Source: Occultella gossypii
Lineage (GTDB): Bacteria; Actinomycetota; Actinomycetes; Actinomycetales; Beutenbergiaceae
NCBI RefSeq assembly: GCF_019947135.1
Contig: NZ_JAGSHT010000011.1
Span: 1-64,000 of the forward strand
Length of the DNA: 64,000 nt
Reading direction: 5' to 3'
In this document: positions 10,298 through 19,447 of the stretch, in pieces
Numbering within the stretch: the stretch's first letter is position 1
Layout: each line of letters opens with the position of its first letter
The notes under the pieces: model-generated
Told to the model about the DNA's origin: nothing
Seen by the model: the letters and a program-made list of their open reading frames with translations, nothing else
The model's database searches: none
Translations under genes and position numbers: made by a program

Positions 10298-10341
10298 GGT
10301 GAAGCGAGGATGAGCCCGGGATGAAGCCAGGGTGAAGTGGG
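10298..10341 (-). promoter_or_regulatory. PHO-box-like array, four 11-bp direct repeats, upstream of copy 2
   Basis: Plus-strand units are GGTGAAGCGAG, GATGAGCCCGG, GATGAAGCCAG and GGTGAAGTGGG in exact 11-bp register, 130-173 bp upstream of GTG 10168. Spacing and orientation match the array before copy 1 although the flanking DNA has diverged, which argues for selection. PhoP-type binding is inferred from the GTTCACC repeat consensus known in actinobacteria. Confidence 0.65.
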
Positions 10342-10419
10342 CGAACCTCCCGCTCGACGGTGACCCAGCCCGAGACCCTGCGCGCCGCCCGCATTCGGGC
10401 GCATCCCCACCGGAAGGCA

Positions 10420-10468
10420 GAACAGGTGTCGCCCCGGCCCCGGTAGGGACGCGGTGCGACACCTGTTC
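10420..10468 (-). terminator. Perfect 13-bp hairpin after the third surface-protein gene
   Basis: GAACAGGTGTCGC at 10420-10432 pairs perfectly with GCGACACCTGTTC at 10456-10468 around a 23-nt loop. It lies about 50 bp past the stop codon of the minus-strand gene ending at 10519, so it is probably its terminator. Confidence 0.7.
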
Positions 10469-10518
10469 GGCTTACGCGTTGCGTCAGACGGCGTGCCCGA
10501 CGCCGCCCGAGACTGTGC

Positions 10519-13500
10519 TCAGGTCGCGTTCGAGACCGTATCCTCCCGACGACGGTTCACACCGAGCAGGATTACCCCGAGCGCCACCAACAAGCCGGCC
10601 GCGCCGACGCCGGCGAGCGCCTGGGTTCCGGTTGACGGCAGGTCCTCGTTGCCGCCGCCTGCCGCTCCGTCGTTCGGCTCGCCGGGCGCTGGGTCCACAC
10701 CCGGATCAGCGGGAGGCCCGTCCAGCTCCACGGTGACACTCGCCTCGGCGACGACGTCCGTGCCCTGCACCGTCGCGGCGTGCGCGGCGGCCGTGTTCGT
10801 CACCGCGCCGGTTGCCGCCACGTCTGCAAGAACCACATAGGACGCCGTGGCCGTGACGCTCTCGCCGGGCGTGAGCACGCCGACCGCGGCGGGCCACTGG
10901 TACTGGATCGTGGTCAGTCCCACCAAGGGATCGGAGATGCTCGCGCCGGTCAGCGTCACGTTCCCGGTGTTCGTCAGGACGAACGTGTAGGCGAGCGTGT
11001 CCCCCACCGCGGCGCGGGTGACGTCGGCGGTCTTCGTGAACTCGATCGCGGCCTGCTCGGGGATGGTGAGCACGTCCTGCGCGGCGGCGGATGCCGGGCC
11101 CTGGACTGACTGGCCGGTCGCGGAAACGGTGTTCACCACCTCGCCCCTGTCAACCTCGGCCTGCGCAACCACGTACTGGGCAAGCGCAGTGGCGACCTCC
11201 CCCGGTGCGAGGACTCCCGGCTCGCCGGGCCACGTCACGACCGGTGTCGAGACGCCGGCGAGGTGATCGGTGACGCCCACCCCGGTCAGCGTCAGATTCC
11301 CGGTGTTCTCCACCTCGAACAGGTAGTCGATCTCCGCTCCGGCCGCTGCGACGTCGCCCGCATGGGTCTTGCGCACCTCGAGGGCGGGGGTGCCCACCAC
11401 CGGAACCGTCACCTCTGCCTCGCCCGCAACGTCCCCACCGCGCACGGCGGTCGCCGTGGACGTGGCCACGTTCCTCACGCCGCCGTTCTCGACGTCGAGC
11501 TGGGTGACCGCGTACGTGGCCGTGGCCAACACCTGCTCGCCGGGCGCGAGCTCACCGGCGGTACCTGGCCACTGGTAGTCCAGGGCCGGCAACCCTTCCA
11601 GCTCGTCGGCGACATCGACGTCTTGGAGCGTGACGTTGCCGGAGTTGGTCACCTGGATCACGAAGGTCACCTCATCACCAGCGGCCGCGGCCGGTTCCCC
11701 TGCGGCGCTCTTGGCGACTACCAACGCCGGGAGCGCCGCGAGGGCGAGGTCCGCGCCGTCGGTCACGGACACGGTCACGTCGTCCTGGCCGGAGCCCGAC
11801 GCAGTGGCCGTGTTGGTGATGGTTCCGGCGTCCACATCGGCCTGGGTCAGCTCGTACTCAGCCGTCGCGACCACCGAGCTTCCCGCAGGGAGCACGCCCT
11901 CGTCTCCAGCCCACCCGTACGCGATCTGGCCGAGACCGGGCATCGGGTCATCGATGGCCATCTCGGCCAGGTCGGCGGTGCCGCTGTTGGAGATGGTGAA
12001 CAGGAACGTCACGATCTCTCCGGCTCGAGGCTCTCCGTCGAAGACCACGGCCTTGTCGAGCGTGATGGCAGCCAGGTCGTCGACGTCGGTGGCGGAGTTG
12101 GTCAGCGTAGTTCCGGGGAACGCCGGGTCCGGTGCGGTAGCGGTCACCACGTTGGTCATCTGCGCCGACGCGTCAGCCGGCGCCTGCACCACAACCTCAA
12201 GGGAGACGGTCGCCGCGGCCGGCAGGCTCGCAATGGTCCAGGTCACGACGCCGTCGGTGGCGCTGCCGCCTTCCGTCGCGGACACGAACGTCGCACCGGC
12301 AGGCAGCGGATCGGTCACCGTCACGTCGGTCAGCGTCTCCCCCACGAGCGGGTTGGAGACGGCGATCGTGTAGGTGGTCGTCTCGCCCGCCGCAACGACA
12401 CCGACGCCGTCGGTTTTGGTCAGGCCGGGCACGGTGTAGGCCGATGCGGGCGTGACACAGGAGCTGGCCTCGTTGTTGGCCAGCTCAGGATCGGCGTACG
12501 TACCGGTGACTGCGGCCGTCAGGCAGATCTCGGTCTCCACGGTCGGCACCAGGTCGAGGTTCAGCGTGAGGGTCTGATCCACACTGAGACCCGCCGTCAC
12601 CACGCAGTCCAGGTCCACCGGACCTTCGATGGGAGCAACACCCGGCACTGTGCAGGTCGAGTCGGTGGTGGTGGGCAGGGACTGCAGCGTGACGCCCGCA
12701 GGGATGGTGATCGCGACGCGAGCGGGAGCCTCTGGCGATCCGGCCAGGTTGGTCGCGGTGACCGTGACCGAGCGCGGGCGGTCCTGCTGCCAGTCCGCCA
12801 GCGGGTCGACGGTCACGGCCAGATCGGCTTCGGCGATCAGTGCGCAGACCGCCGCCGGCTCGGTGACCGGCGTGGTTGCCGAACCCACGGCCACCGAGTT
12901 GCAGGCAAGGTCGCCTGCGGTCGCTGCGCTCACGATCCGGGCCGTGTAGGTGAACGAGACCACCTCACCGACGTCGATGGTGCCGGCATCGGCACGGATC
13001 GAGACGGCGTCGGGCGCCGCCGTGCCCCAGGTGTTGTCACACCCGGCGGGACCGCCCGGGTAGACCTCCTCGCGGCACGGGTTCGTCGATGGGGAGAAGG
13101 TCAACGCAACGTCACCCGTGGCGTCGGGCGCGGCCGCCAGCGCCTCATCCAGCGTGGAGCCTCGCGGCACGGTCGCGGTCGATGCGCTCGTGCCGAAGTC
13201 GCCCTGGTGGGGCAGCACGTCGTAGGCGACGACGTTGCTCAGCGGTGAGTTCCCGCCGTTGGCGACCGTGACCCGGTAGGTGATGTCCGTGGCGTCCGGG
13301 TCCACCTGCACCGGGGTGCTGGAGTCGGAGATCCAGTCACAGCCATCCGCCGCGCCCGCGTCCGGCAGGCAGATCTCCTTCACCACGTTCAACGCCGACG
13401 TGGCACCGTTGACGGTGTCGGCGTAGGTGTAGGCGAAGTTCTCCGTGGTCATGCCGTCGCCGTCCAGATCGGCGGCGTCGACGTACCGGTACGCGCCGAA

Positions 13501-15504
13501 CGTCGTGCCCCCGGTCGCACCCCAGATCGCGTCGGTGGGGCCGTAGTTGTGCATCGCGTCACCCATATAGAACAAGGCACGCGCGCTCGCCCCTGCGATG
13601 GCGGACGCCGTCGGGCTCGCCACCACGGTGAGCGTGGGCCAGGTCGTGTTCACACCCCACACCGTGCCTGGCGGCCGCGTCGCGACCACGCTCTGCCGTT
13701 CGACACCGTCGATCAGGACGGTGCGGTAGGTGAAGGTCGCATCGGTGATCCCCGCAATGGTCGCGGATCCGGGGGTGATAGCCCAGTTCTCCGGCGCCAC
13801 GAACACGTACTGAGGTTGGTAGTCGACGCCTGGATCCTGGTTGCTGGTGATGGCCGAACCCGTGAAGGTGACGGGGGTGCCGGGCACCGGGTTGCCGCCG
13901 CCGGTCACCACGCGGCCCAGTCGCGGGCTGAGGGTAGCTGGACGGTCGATCACGGTGACCGTCTTCCCCGAGGAGCCGAGGTCGAGCGAACTGAGTTCCG
14001 GAGTGCCGGGGAACGTCAAGGTCGCCGAGGCGGTGTTGGTACCCGTGTAGCCGCCGTCGGGCGCTTCGTCGGCCGTGCGATAGACGAACCTCGCGTAGAA
14101 GTAGTTCACGCGGGATTGGTCGGACTCCATCAGGTTCGGACCCGGAATGGGCGAACTGACCACCGTCGCGCTGGCGATGTGCCGACCTGCCGGGGCGTTG
14201 AAGGCGGTCCCAGTCACGGTGCCCGTGCTGCCGTCGTCGAGGGTGTAGGTGATGGTTCCGGCGGCGGTGAGGCGTACGGCGTAGACGTCCAGGCCGTCCA
14301 GGTCCAGGGTGTCGTCGACGATGGTCGCGACGGCCGGCACGTTCGAGCGGTTTGCCACTCGGACGTCCCAGTACTCGCCAGAGGTGCCCGTCCACACGAT
14401 CGGCTCCGCGACCGTACCCATCGTCCGGGTGGAGCTCTTCACGACCTCGCCGTTCCCGAAGGGCTCACAGGCATTGAGGTCATGGGTGGTCGTGGTGGCG
14501 GCGGTGCCGGTAGCGCCACTGAGGTAGACCGCGTCCACGGCCAGTGCCGAGGTGACCTGGATGACGCACTGGCCCGGATCGGGCACCATCGATTCGGGGA
14601 ACTGCACGGTCACGTTGCGGACAACACTGCCAGAGCCGGTGACGGCACCCCAGCCCGTGGCTGCGTCCCGACCCGTGGCGGACCACGTCACCATATTCGA
14701 TGAGGCGTCGTAGGTCCCACCGTGGGTGGCGGAGACGAACTGTGCTCCGGTGGGCAGCGTGTTGGTCGCCGAGTAGGACTCCGCGCACTCCACCATCGGC
14801 TCACCATGACCGGCGGTGCTGCGCTCCCAGAGGCAACCCGAGGCCATCACCAGTCGGTAGGTGTAGTCCACTCCGGCACGCGCGGGTTCCGTCCCGAGGA
14901 ATGCCACAGCCGGCTCGGGTGTGTCGATGTGCCAGGTGATGGAGTCGGTGGCGCTCGTCGGTTCGATTCCGCTGGCTGCGATCGTGGTGGTGGCTGCGAC
15001 CTCGAAGCCTTCGGGGAAGAACGACTGCGGCGAGGGGCCCACAGGCCGCGATTGGTAGCGGTAGAGCATCTGGAACGAGCCGGACGCGCCGGCTGCGATC
15101 GTGCCCATGTTCACCGTGTACCCGGTGGCAGCGTTGCCCACGATGGTCGCTCCGGCCGGAAGTGACTGGCCGTCGAGGGTGGCGAACCGGTAGGCGCCGT
15201 AGTAGGGGTCCACTGGCATCGGGGCGATCTGGATCGTGGTCCCGATGCACTCCGCCGGCCCACACGCGTAGCCGACCGCAAGGCCAACCTGGCTGTTCAG
15301 ACCTTGGCGGCTATCGAGCGTTCCACGCAGCTGATCGACCGGCGTCGCCGTGTTCGGCTGCACCCAGGTGACAGTCGTGGTGAGGTCTCCGGGTGCCGCG
15401 CCGGCCGGCGCCGCCAACCCGATCGCCACCAAGGCCACTCCTATCAGGGCCGCGACCGCTGCCGTGAATCGTGATGTGCCGCGTGCGCGTCTGCCGAGGT
15501 GCAT
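10519..15504 (-). CDS. LPXTG-anchored repeat surface protein with DUF11-like domains
   Basis: 1661 residues. ATG at 15504, with AAGGGGGA about 9 nt upstream. Signal peptide to about residue 36 (LAAPAGAAPG). The first two thirds are secreted beta-rich domains, including a DUF11-like domain (VVAAGETTTYTIAVSNP). Near the C-terminus are four repeats of about 105 residues with the pattern TK..D...AGD...Y.F...NTGN.TLT, ending in NTA.A. The anchor is LPSTG at residues 1622-1626, followed by a membrane helix and an NRRRED tail. It is not a close paralogue of the two preceding surface proteins but shares their anchoring route. Probable cell-wall stalk or adhesin; ligand unknown. Confidence 0.9.
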   Translation of the reverse strand: MHLGRRARGTSRFTAAVAALIGVALVAIGLAAPAGAAPGDLTTTVTWVQPNTATPVDQLRGTLDSRQGLNSQVGLAVGYACGPAECIGTTIQIAPMPVDPYYGAYRFATLDGQSLPAGATIVGNAATGYTVNMGTIAAGASGSFQMLYRYQSRPVGPSPQSFFPEGFEVAATTTIAASGIEPTSATDSITWHIDTPEPAVAFLGTEPARAGVDYTYRLVMASGCLWERSTAGHGEPMVECAESYSATNTLPTGAQFVSATHGGTYDASSNMVTWSATGRDAATGWGAVTGSGSVVRNVTVQFPESMVPDPGQCVIQVTSALAVDAVYLSGATGTAATTTTHDLNACEPFGNGEVVKSSTRTMGTVAEPIVWTGTSGEYWDVRVANRSNVPAVATIVDDTLDLDGLDVYAVRLTAAGTITYTLDDGSTGTVTGTAFNAPAGRHIASATVVSSPIPGPNLMESDQSRVNYFYARFVYRTADEAPDGGYTGTNTASATLTFPGTPELSSLDLGSSGKTVTVIDRPATLSPRLGRVVTGGGNPVPGTPVTFTGSAITSNQDPGVDYQPQYVFVAPENWAITPGSATIAGITDATFTYRTVLIDGVERQSVVATRPPGTVWGVNTTWPTLTVVASPTASAIAGASARALFYMGDAMHNYGPTDAIWGATGGTTFGAYRYVDAADLDGDGMTTENFAYTYADTVNGATSALNVVKEICLPDAGAADGCDWISDSSTPVQVDPDATDITYRVTVANGGNSPLSNVVAYDVLPHQGDFGTSASTATVPRGSTLDEALAAAPDATGDVALTFSPSTNPCREEVYPGGPAGCDNTWGTAAPDAVSIRADAGTIDVGEVVSFTYTARIVSAATAGDLACNSVAVGSATTPVTEPAAVCALIAEADLAVTVDPLADWQQDRPRSVTVTATNLAGSPEAPARVAITIPAGVTLQSLPTTTDSTCTVPGVAPIEGPVDLDCVVTAGLSVDQTLTLNLDLVPTVETEICLTAAVTGTYADPELANNEASSCVTPASAYTVPGLTKTDGVGVVAAGETTTYTIAVSNPLVGETLTDVTVTDPLPAGATFVSATEGGSATDGVVTWTIASLPAAATVSLEVVVQAPADASAQMTNVVTATAPDPAFPGTTLTNSATDVDDLAAITLDKAVVFDGEPRAGEIVTFLFTISNSGTADLAEMAIDDPMPGLGQIAYGWAGDEGVLPAGSSVVATAEYELTQADVDAGTITNTATASGSGQDDVTVSVTDGADLALAALPALVVAKSAAGEPAAAAGDEVTFVIQVTNSGNVTLQDVDVADELEGLPALDYQWPGTAGELAPGEQVLATATYAVTQLDVENGGVRNVATSTATAVRGGDVAGEAEVTVPVVGTPALEVRKTHAGDVAAAGAEIDYLFEVENTGNLTLTGVGVTDHLAGVSTPVVTWPGEPGVLAPGEVATALAQYVVAQAEVDRGEVVNTVSATGQSVQGPASAAAQDVLTIPEQAAIEFTKTADVTRAAVGDTLAYTFVLTNTGNVTLTGASISDPLVGLTTIQYQWPAAVGVLTPGESVTATASYVVLADVAATGAVTNTAAAHAATVQGTDVVAEASVTVELDGPPADPGVDPAPGEPNDGAAGGGNEDLPSTGTQALAGVGAAGLLVALGVILLGVNRRREDTVSNAT

Positions 15505-15895
15505 GCCTGCCGGTCCCCCTTGAGGAGTATCCAGATGTGGTGGTGAGTTGCGATCGCACTATGGCAGGAGCAAACCGGGGGAGACAACCGACTCAATACT
15601 GCGCGTTCCGAGCTGGACTCGCGACCTTCGGACCTCCTGATTCGGCCGCAGCGGAGTGAATGCACTCGTTCGGTTGCCACCGTCACAAGGGCGGCGGAAC
15701 TCGACAGCAGCTGAGGGCTCAGGCCCGCAATTCACACCGATTCCCGGTAATTCGCGGCCACAAGGCGGCCGACGCGATGGTCGGCTTCCGGCAGGCACCC
15801 AGGCGCTGCTGCGATGAATCTGCCAAGCGAGCGTCGGATCTGGAGCGGTGCCGGATCCCACCTCTGGTCGCGAGAAATCGGCGCGAGCGCATCAG

Positions 15896-15928
15896 GGTGA
15901 AATGAGGGTGAAGTGAGGGTGATACCGC
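15896..15928. promoter_or_regulatory. PHO-box-like array, three 11-bp direct repeats
   Basis: Units GGTGAAATGAG, GGTGAAGTGAG and GGTGATACCGC in exact 11-bp register. The target is uncertain. The repeats face the same way relative to the minus-strand surface gene as the arrays at 4981 and 10298, but lie about 390 bp from its start. They are only 94-126 bp from the plus-strand lipoprotein operon and directly precede TTGACG. Confidence 0.6.
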
Positions 15929-16007
15929 GTTGACGCTCTCTGTGAATCCGGCACTTTCTCGCGGATCCTTGGGTGCCGGGCCTTCCGGATCGCCACGGAC
16001 CGCTCCC

Positions 16008-16013
16008 TAGACT
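16008..16013 (+). promoter_or_regulatory. -10 box TAGACT, probable leaderless start for the lipoprotein operon
   Basis: TAGACT ends 8 nt before the ATG at 16022 and no Shine-Dalgarno sequence fits between them. This is the pattern expected of a leaderless actinobacterial transcript. Confidence 0.6.
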
Positions 16014-16021
16014 CGGCGACC

Positions 16022-17368
16022 ATGAGCAGTGCAGGGGGGATCCGCCGTTGGCGCGCCGTCGTCTCCGCGGCAGCGATCGTCACTGTCCTGGTGGCCGGCT
16101 GCGGCAGCAGCCCGAGTTCGGAACCCACCGCAGAGCCGAACGACCTCGTGCACGTCCCGGGCGACGCCGCCACGATCTCGGCGGCGATGGATCTGGTGGC
16201 CCCCGGCGGCCTGGTGCTGGTCGAACCCGGGACGTATGCCGAGGAGGTCACCGTCGACGTCGAGGACGTCACCCTGCGTGGCACCGACCGCAACACCGTG
16301 GTGATCGACGGTGGCGGCACCCGCTCCTTCGGGGTCTTCGCCTCGGCCGACGGCGTCCGGATCGAGAACCTCACCGTGCACTCGACCCTGTTCTACGGCG
16401 TCCTGGTCACCGGCCTGCATGACGAGAACGGTCCTCTCGCCCACGGCGGCCCTGGCTACACCGAACTCGACCCGTCCCGGTTCCCGCCGGTGCAGCGCTT
16501 CGCGATCGACCACGTGACGTCCTACAACAACGGCTTGTACGGCATCTACGCGTTCAACGCCCAGCACGGCACGATCACGAACTCCTACGCGTCCGGCTCC
16601 GCAGACTCCGGTTTCTACGTGGGCCAGTGCGAGCAGTGCGACATCCTCGTGGCCGGCAACGTGGCCGAGCGCAACGCCATCGGGTTCGAGAACGCCAACG
16701 CCTCCGACTCGGTCACGATCGCCGGTAACCGGTTCTCCCACAACCGCATCGGGATGACGCTGATCTCGAACTATCAGGAGGCGTTCACCCCCCAACGCGA
16801 CAACCTCGTGGTCGGCAACCTCGTCAGCGACAACACCAGCGCGGACTCCCCCGCCCACGCCCTTGGCGGCTTCGGCGTGGGCCTGGCGATCAACGGCGGC
16901 CAGGGGAACCGGGTGGTCGCGAACCGGATCGAGGGCAATCCCGTGGTCGGCGTCCAGTTGAGCAACGCCGAGGACCTCCCGGCGGTCGGCAACCAGATCC
17001 TCGACAACATCGTCGGCGCGAACGGGTTCGACCTCGCCGACACCTCCGCGGCCCGCGCCCCGTCGTCCGGGAACTGCTTCGACGGCACAGCCGCGACGAC
17101 GGCGCTCCCGGCCTCGCTGCTCCGGGTCACCTGCCCGGGTGGCAACGCGGGCGAGATCGCCGACGGCGGAGCCTGGCCGCGCGTGGACGTTCCGGTCGGC
17201 ATGAGCTTCCTCCAGGTGCCGGCGCCACCGGCGCAGCCGTCGCTCCAGCCGGGCGCCGCCGTCGAGGAGATCCCCGGCCCGTTGCCGGCCCAGGTCACCA
17301 TGCCCGCCGAAGCAGACTTCCCGGTGCCGGAGGCGAGCCTGCTCGCCGATCGCAGCGGGGTCGCCTGA
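16022..17368 (+). CDS. Right-handed parallel beta-helix lipoprotein
   Basis: 448 residues. Signal peptide with lipobox LVAGC (Cys about residue 27), so it should be anchored to the outer face of the membrane. The body is a NosD/pectin-lyase-like beta-helix: an opening strand (TISAAMDLVAPGG) then repeated turns with conserved Asn ladders such as NRFSHNRIG, NLVSDN and NRIEGNPVVG. Cys pair GQCEQCD in the middle. The C-terminal 70 residues are Pro/Ala-rich. Its stop overlaps the next ATG by one base, so the two are translationally coupled. Such helices bind or cleave polysaccharides or carry metal-site assembly factors; the sequence does not decide which. Confidence 0.85.
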   Translation: MSSAGGIRRWRAVVSAAAIVTVLVAGCGSSPSSEPTAEPNDLVHVPGDAATISAAMDLVAPGGLVLVEPGTYAEEVTVDVEDVTLRGTDRNTVVIDGGGTRSFGVFASADGVRIENLTVHSTLFYGVLVTGLHDENGPLAHGGPGYTELDPSRFPPVQRFAIDHVTSYNNGLYGIYAFNAQHGTITNSYASGSADSGFYVGQCEQCDILVAGNVAERNAIGFENANASDSVTIAGNRFSHNRIGMTLISNYQEAFTPQRDNLVVGNLVSDNTSADSPAHALGGFGVGLAINGGQGNRVVANRIEGNPVVGVQLSNAEDLPAVGNQILDNIVGANGFDLADTSAARAPSSGNCFDGTAATTALPASLLRVTCPGGNAGEIADGGAWPRVDVPVGMSFLQVPAPPAQPSLQPGAAVEEIPGPLPAQVTMPAEADFPVPEASLLADRSGVA

Positions 17369-18240
17369 TGCACCGGGTTCGCCCGGCGCCACGGGCTGCG
17401 CAGGCACAGCCGGGCCCTTGGCTGAGACAGGACGCGCTTGCCGGGAGACGGTCCCGTACGCGAGCGCTGCTGGCGGTTCTGATCGCCACCGTGGTGTTCC
17501 TGGCCGGGTGCAGCGGGGATGCCGAGCAGCCGGTTGAGCCCGACGCCACGACGGCCGGCGCGGGTCCGCGCCCGCTGACGTCGGAGGAAGCCGAACGTCT
17601 CGCCGTCGCCCGGTTCCGCAACTACGACGACGGCGTCCGCGAGGTCTCGTTCGAGGTCACCGACTCCGGGGTCACCTATGCGGTCGACGCGTGGGTCGAC
17701 TGGGTGAACCACGTCGGCTACGGCGCCGTCGCGGACGCGGCCGGCTCGGAGTCGCTGCTGCTCGCGTGGACGCCGTCAGGCTTGAGCACCTACCCGTGGA
17801 CCCCCGGCGAGCCGGCGCCGCTGCCCGCTCCCGGACTCGCCGGTGCGGCAGCGCAGGAGTGGACGAGTTCGGAGCTGGCCCCGGACGCGTCCCGCCTGCA
17901 CACGCTCCTGGCCCTTGTCGTCGACCTCGGCGCGGACCGCCCGGACAACGCCCTGCTGCTCAGCCAGACCGACGCGCGCTGGCTACGCGTGGACGACGTC
18001 GACGGCGTGAGTGTGGACGTGATCGCCGGGCCGACAGCGGACGTCGTCTACGACCCGGCCACCTCCACCGCTGCCGGTGACGGCAGCGACGCCACGGTGC
18101 GCTACTGGGTCACCGACGACGGCACCATCCTTCGGCTGGAGGTGCGCCTCGGCGGCGCCGGCGAGTGGACCCCGGTCGAGTTCGGCCCGGCCGCCGACGT
18201 CGAGTTCGCGCAGGACTTCCTCGGCGGTGAGGGTGGCTGA
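17368..18240 (+). CDS. Putative lipoprotein, second gene of the beta-helix/peroxidase operon
   Basis: 290 residues. A long Arg-rich N-terminus precedes a hydrophobic segment and lipobox VFLAGCSG (Cys about residue 49). The mature part is beta-rich with several Trp residues and no catalytic motif I recognise; the two-layer pattern could suit a LolA/LppX-like lipid- or ligand-binding fold, but that is a guess. It overlaps the upstream gene by one base (TGATG) and the downstream peroxidase by 14 bases, which strongly links the three products. Extracytoplasmic; function unknown. Confidence 0.75.
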   Translation: MHRVRPAPRAAQAQPGPWLRQDALAGRRSRTRALLAVLIATVVFLAGCSGDAEQPVEPDATTAGAGPRPLTSEEAERLAVARFRNYDDGVREVSFEVTDSGVTYAVDAWVDWVNHVGYGAVADAAGSESLLLAWTPSGLSTYPWTPGEPAPLPAPGLAGAAAQEWTSSELAPDASRLHTLLALVVDLGADRPDNALLLSQTDARWLRVDDVDGVSVDVIAGPTADVVYDPATSTAAGDGSDATVRYWVTDDGTILRLEVRLGGAGEWTPVEFGPAADVEFAQDFLGGEGG

Positions 18241-19441
18241 CACGGAGGGAACCGCGCCCGGCAGGCGGCAGGTGCTGCGCGGCCTGGCCGGGGTCGGCCT
18301 CGGCGGCATCGGCGGGATCGGCGCGGGGCTCGTGCTGGGCAGCCGCGGCGCCCGCGGAGCGGAGTCGGGCTCGGCGGAACCCGGCGACACCGGAACTCCC
18401 GAAGCGCCCGGTCCGGTGCCCGTGCACGGCGCCACCCAGGCTGGCGTGGACCGCCCCGGGACCCCGCAGCGACACGGTTCGATCGCGGTACTCGATCTCG
18501 ACGCAGCGACCACCGCCGCCGAGATGCTCGCCCTGTGCGCCGACCTCGGCACCCTCATCACCGCGCTCACGACGGCGACCTCCCCGCCACACCCTGCCCT
18601 GCCCGACGGCCCGGGCGACCTCACCATCACCGTCGGGCTGGGCCCGAGACTGGTGCGCCTGCTGGGGCCGGACCTGCCCGGTGCCGAGGATCTGCCGGCC
18701 TTCGCCGGCGACACCGAGCTCGACCCCAGCCACAGCGGCGGCGACCTGTTCCTCGCGGCCTACTCCCACGACCCGAACGACGCCGACACCGCCCTGACCG
18801 AGGTGAGCGACGCCGTCGGGCACGGGGTCCTGCGCTGGGCGCAGCGAGGCTTCCGCGCGCACGGCACCGGCACCGTGGCGCGCAACCCCCTGGGGTTCCA
18901 CGACGGCGTCATCGTGCCGCGCGGCGAGGAGGAACTGGCCGAGCACGTGTGGCTGCCGGACGGGCCCGCGGCGGGGGGCACCATCGCGGTGGTTCGGCGG
19001 CTGCGGGTGGACACCGCGACGTTCCGCGCCGAGCCCGTGCCCGATCGGGAGCGCGTCATCGGGCGCGAGCACGCCACCGGCGCCCCGCTGTCCGGCGGCG
19101 GGCCGATGGACGAGGTGGATCTGCTCGCGAAGACCCCGGAGGGCGAGTTCCGCATCCCGGCGCGGTCGCACGCGCGCGCCGCGCATCCGTCGTTCACCGG
19201 GAGCCACCTGATGCTGCGGCGCGGATACGCGTTCGACAACGGCCGCACCCCGGACGGTGTCGCGGACGCCGGGCTGCTGTTCATCTGCTTCCAGCGGGAC
19301 CTGCGCACGTTCGCCGCGACGCAGCACCGGCTCGACGAGGTCGACGACCTGATGACGTACGTGACGACGACGGCGAGCGCCACGTTCCTGGTGCTGCCGG
19401 GCTTCGACGCCGAGCACCCGCTCGGTGCCACCCTGGGCTGA
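18227..19441 (+). CDS. Tat-exported DyP-type heme peroxidase (EfeB-like)
   Basis: About 404 residues from GTG 18227; AGGA lies 11 nt upstream, and a GTG at 18233 is an alternative. Both overlap the previous gene. The N-terminus has a twin-arginine signal (GRRQVLRGLAG) followed by a long Gly-rich hydrophobic stretch, so it is folded before export. DyP features: GxxDG motif in NPLGFHDG, conserved LMLRRGYAFDNG segment, and GLLFICFQRDL near the C-terminus. EfeB-like DyPs use heme and peroxide to oxidise dyes, porphyrins or phenolics. No efeU or efeO lies beside it; the partners are two lipoproteins, so the role may differ from classical iron uptake. Confidence 0.88.
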   Translation: MRVADTEGTAPGRRQVLRGLAGVGLGGIGGIGAGLVLGSRGARGAESGSAEPGDTGTPEAPGPVPVHGATQAGVDRPGTPQRHGSIAVLDLDAATTAAEMLALCADLGTLITALTTATSPPHPALPDGPGDLTITVGLGPRLVRLLGPDLPGAEDLPAFAGDTELDPSHSGGDLFLAAYSHDPNDADTALTEVSDAVGHGVLRWAQRGFRAHGTGTVARNPLGFHDGVIVPRGEEELAEHVWLPDGPAAGGTIAVVRRLRVDTATFRAEPVPDRERVIGREHATGAPLSGGGPMDEVDLLAKTPEGEFRIPARSHARAAHPSFTGSHLMLRRGYAFDNGRTPDGVADAGLLFICFQRDLRTFAATQHRLDEVDDLMTYVTTTASATFLVLPGFDAEHPLGATLG

Positions 19442-19447
19442 GCTCCC

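Larger units (their letters stand above)
10169..10518. other. Intergenic region between copy 2 and the third surface-protein gene
   Basis: No gene seen in 350 bp. It holds, on the minus strand, a perfect 13-bp terminator stem for the upstream gene (10420-10468), a four-unit 11-bp repeat array (10298-10341), and an AT-rich core TTATAT near 10230-10240 next to the shared GAGCCCTGCC segment, the best -10 candidate for copy 2. Confidence 0.55.
15505..16021. other. 517-bp divergent intergenic region
   Basis: It separates the minus-strand surface-protein gene from the plus-strand lipoprotein operon. Reading frames inside are short and have no recognisable product. Seen: a possible minus-strand promoter, TTGTCT at 15582-15587 and CATAGT at 15558-15563 with an 18-bp spacer; a three-unit 11-bp GGTGA array at 15896-15928; TTGACG at 15929-15934; and TAGACT at 16008-16013. 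Confidence 0.5.

Noticed and set aside
11263-14703. Plus-strand open frames of 661 and 384 residues
   Set aside because: Shadows of the third surface-protein gene; low-complexity Arg/Gly/His translation without ribosome binding sites.
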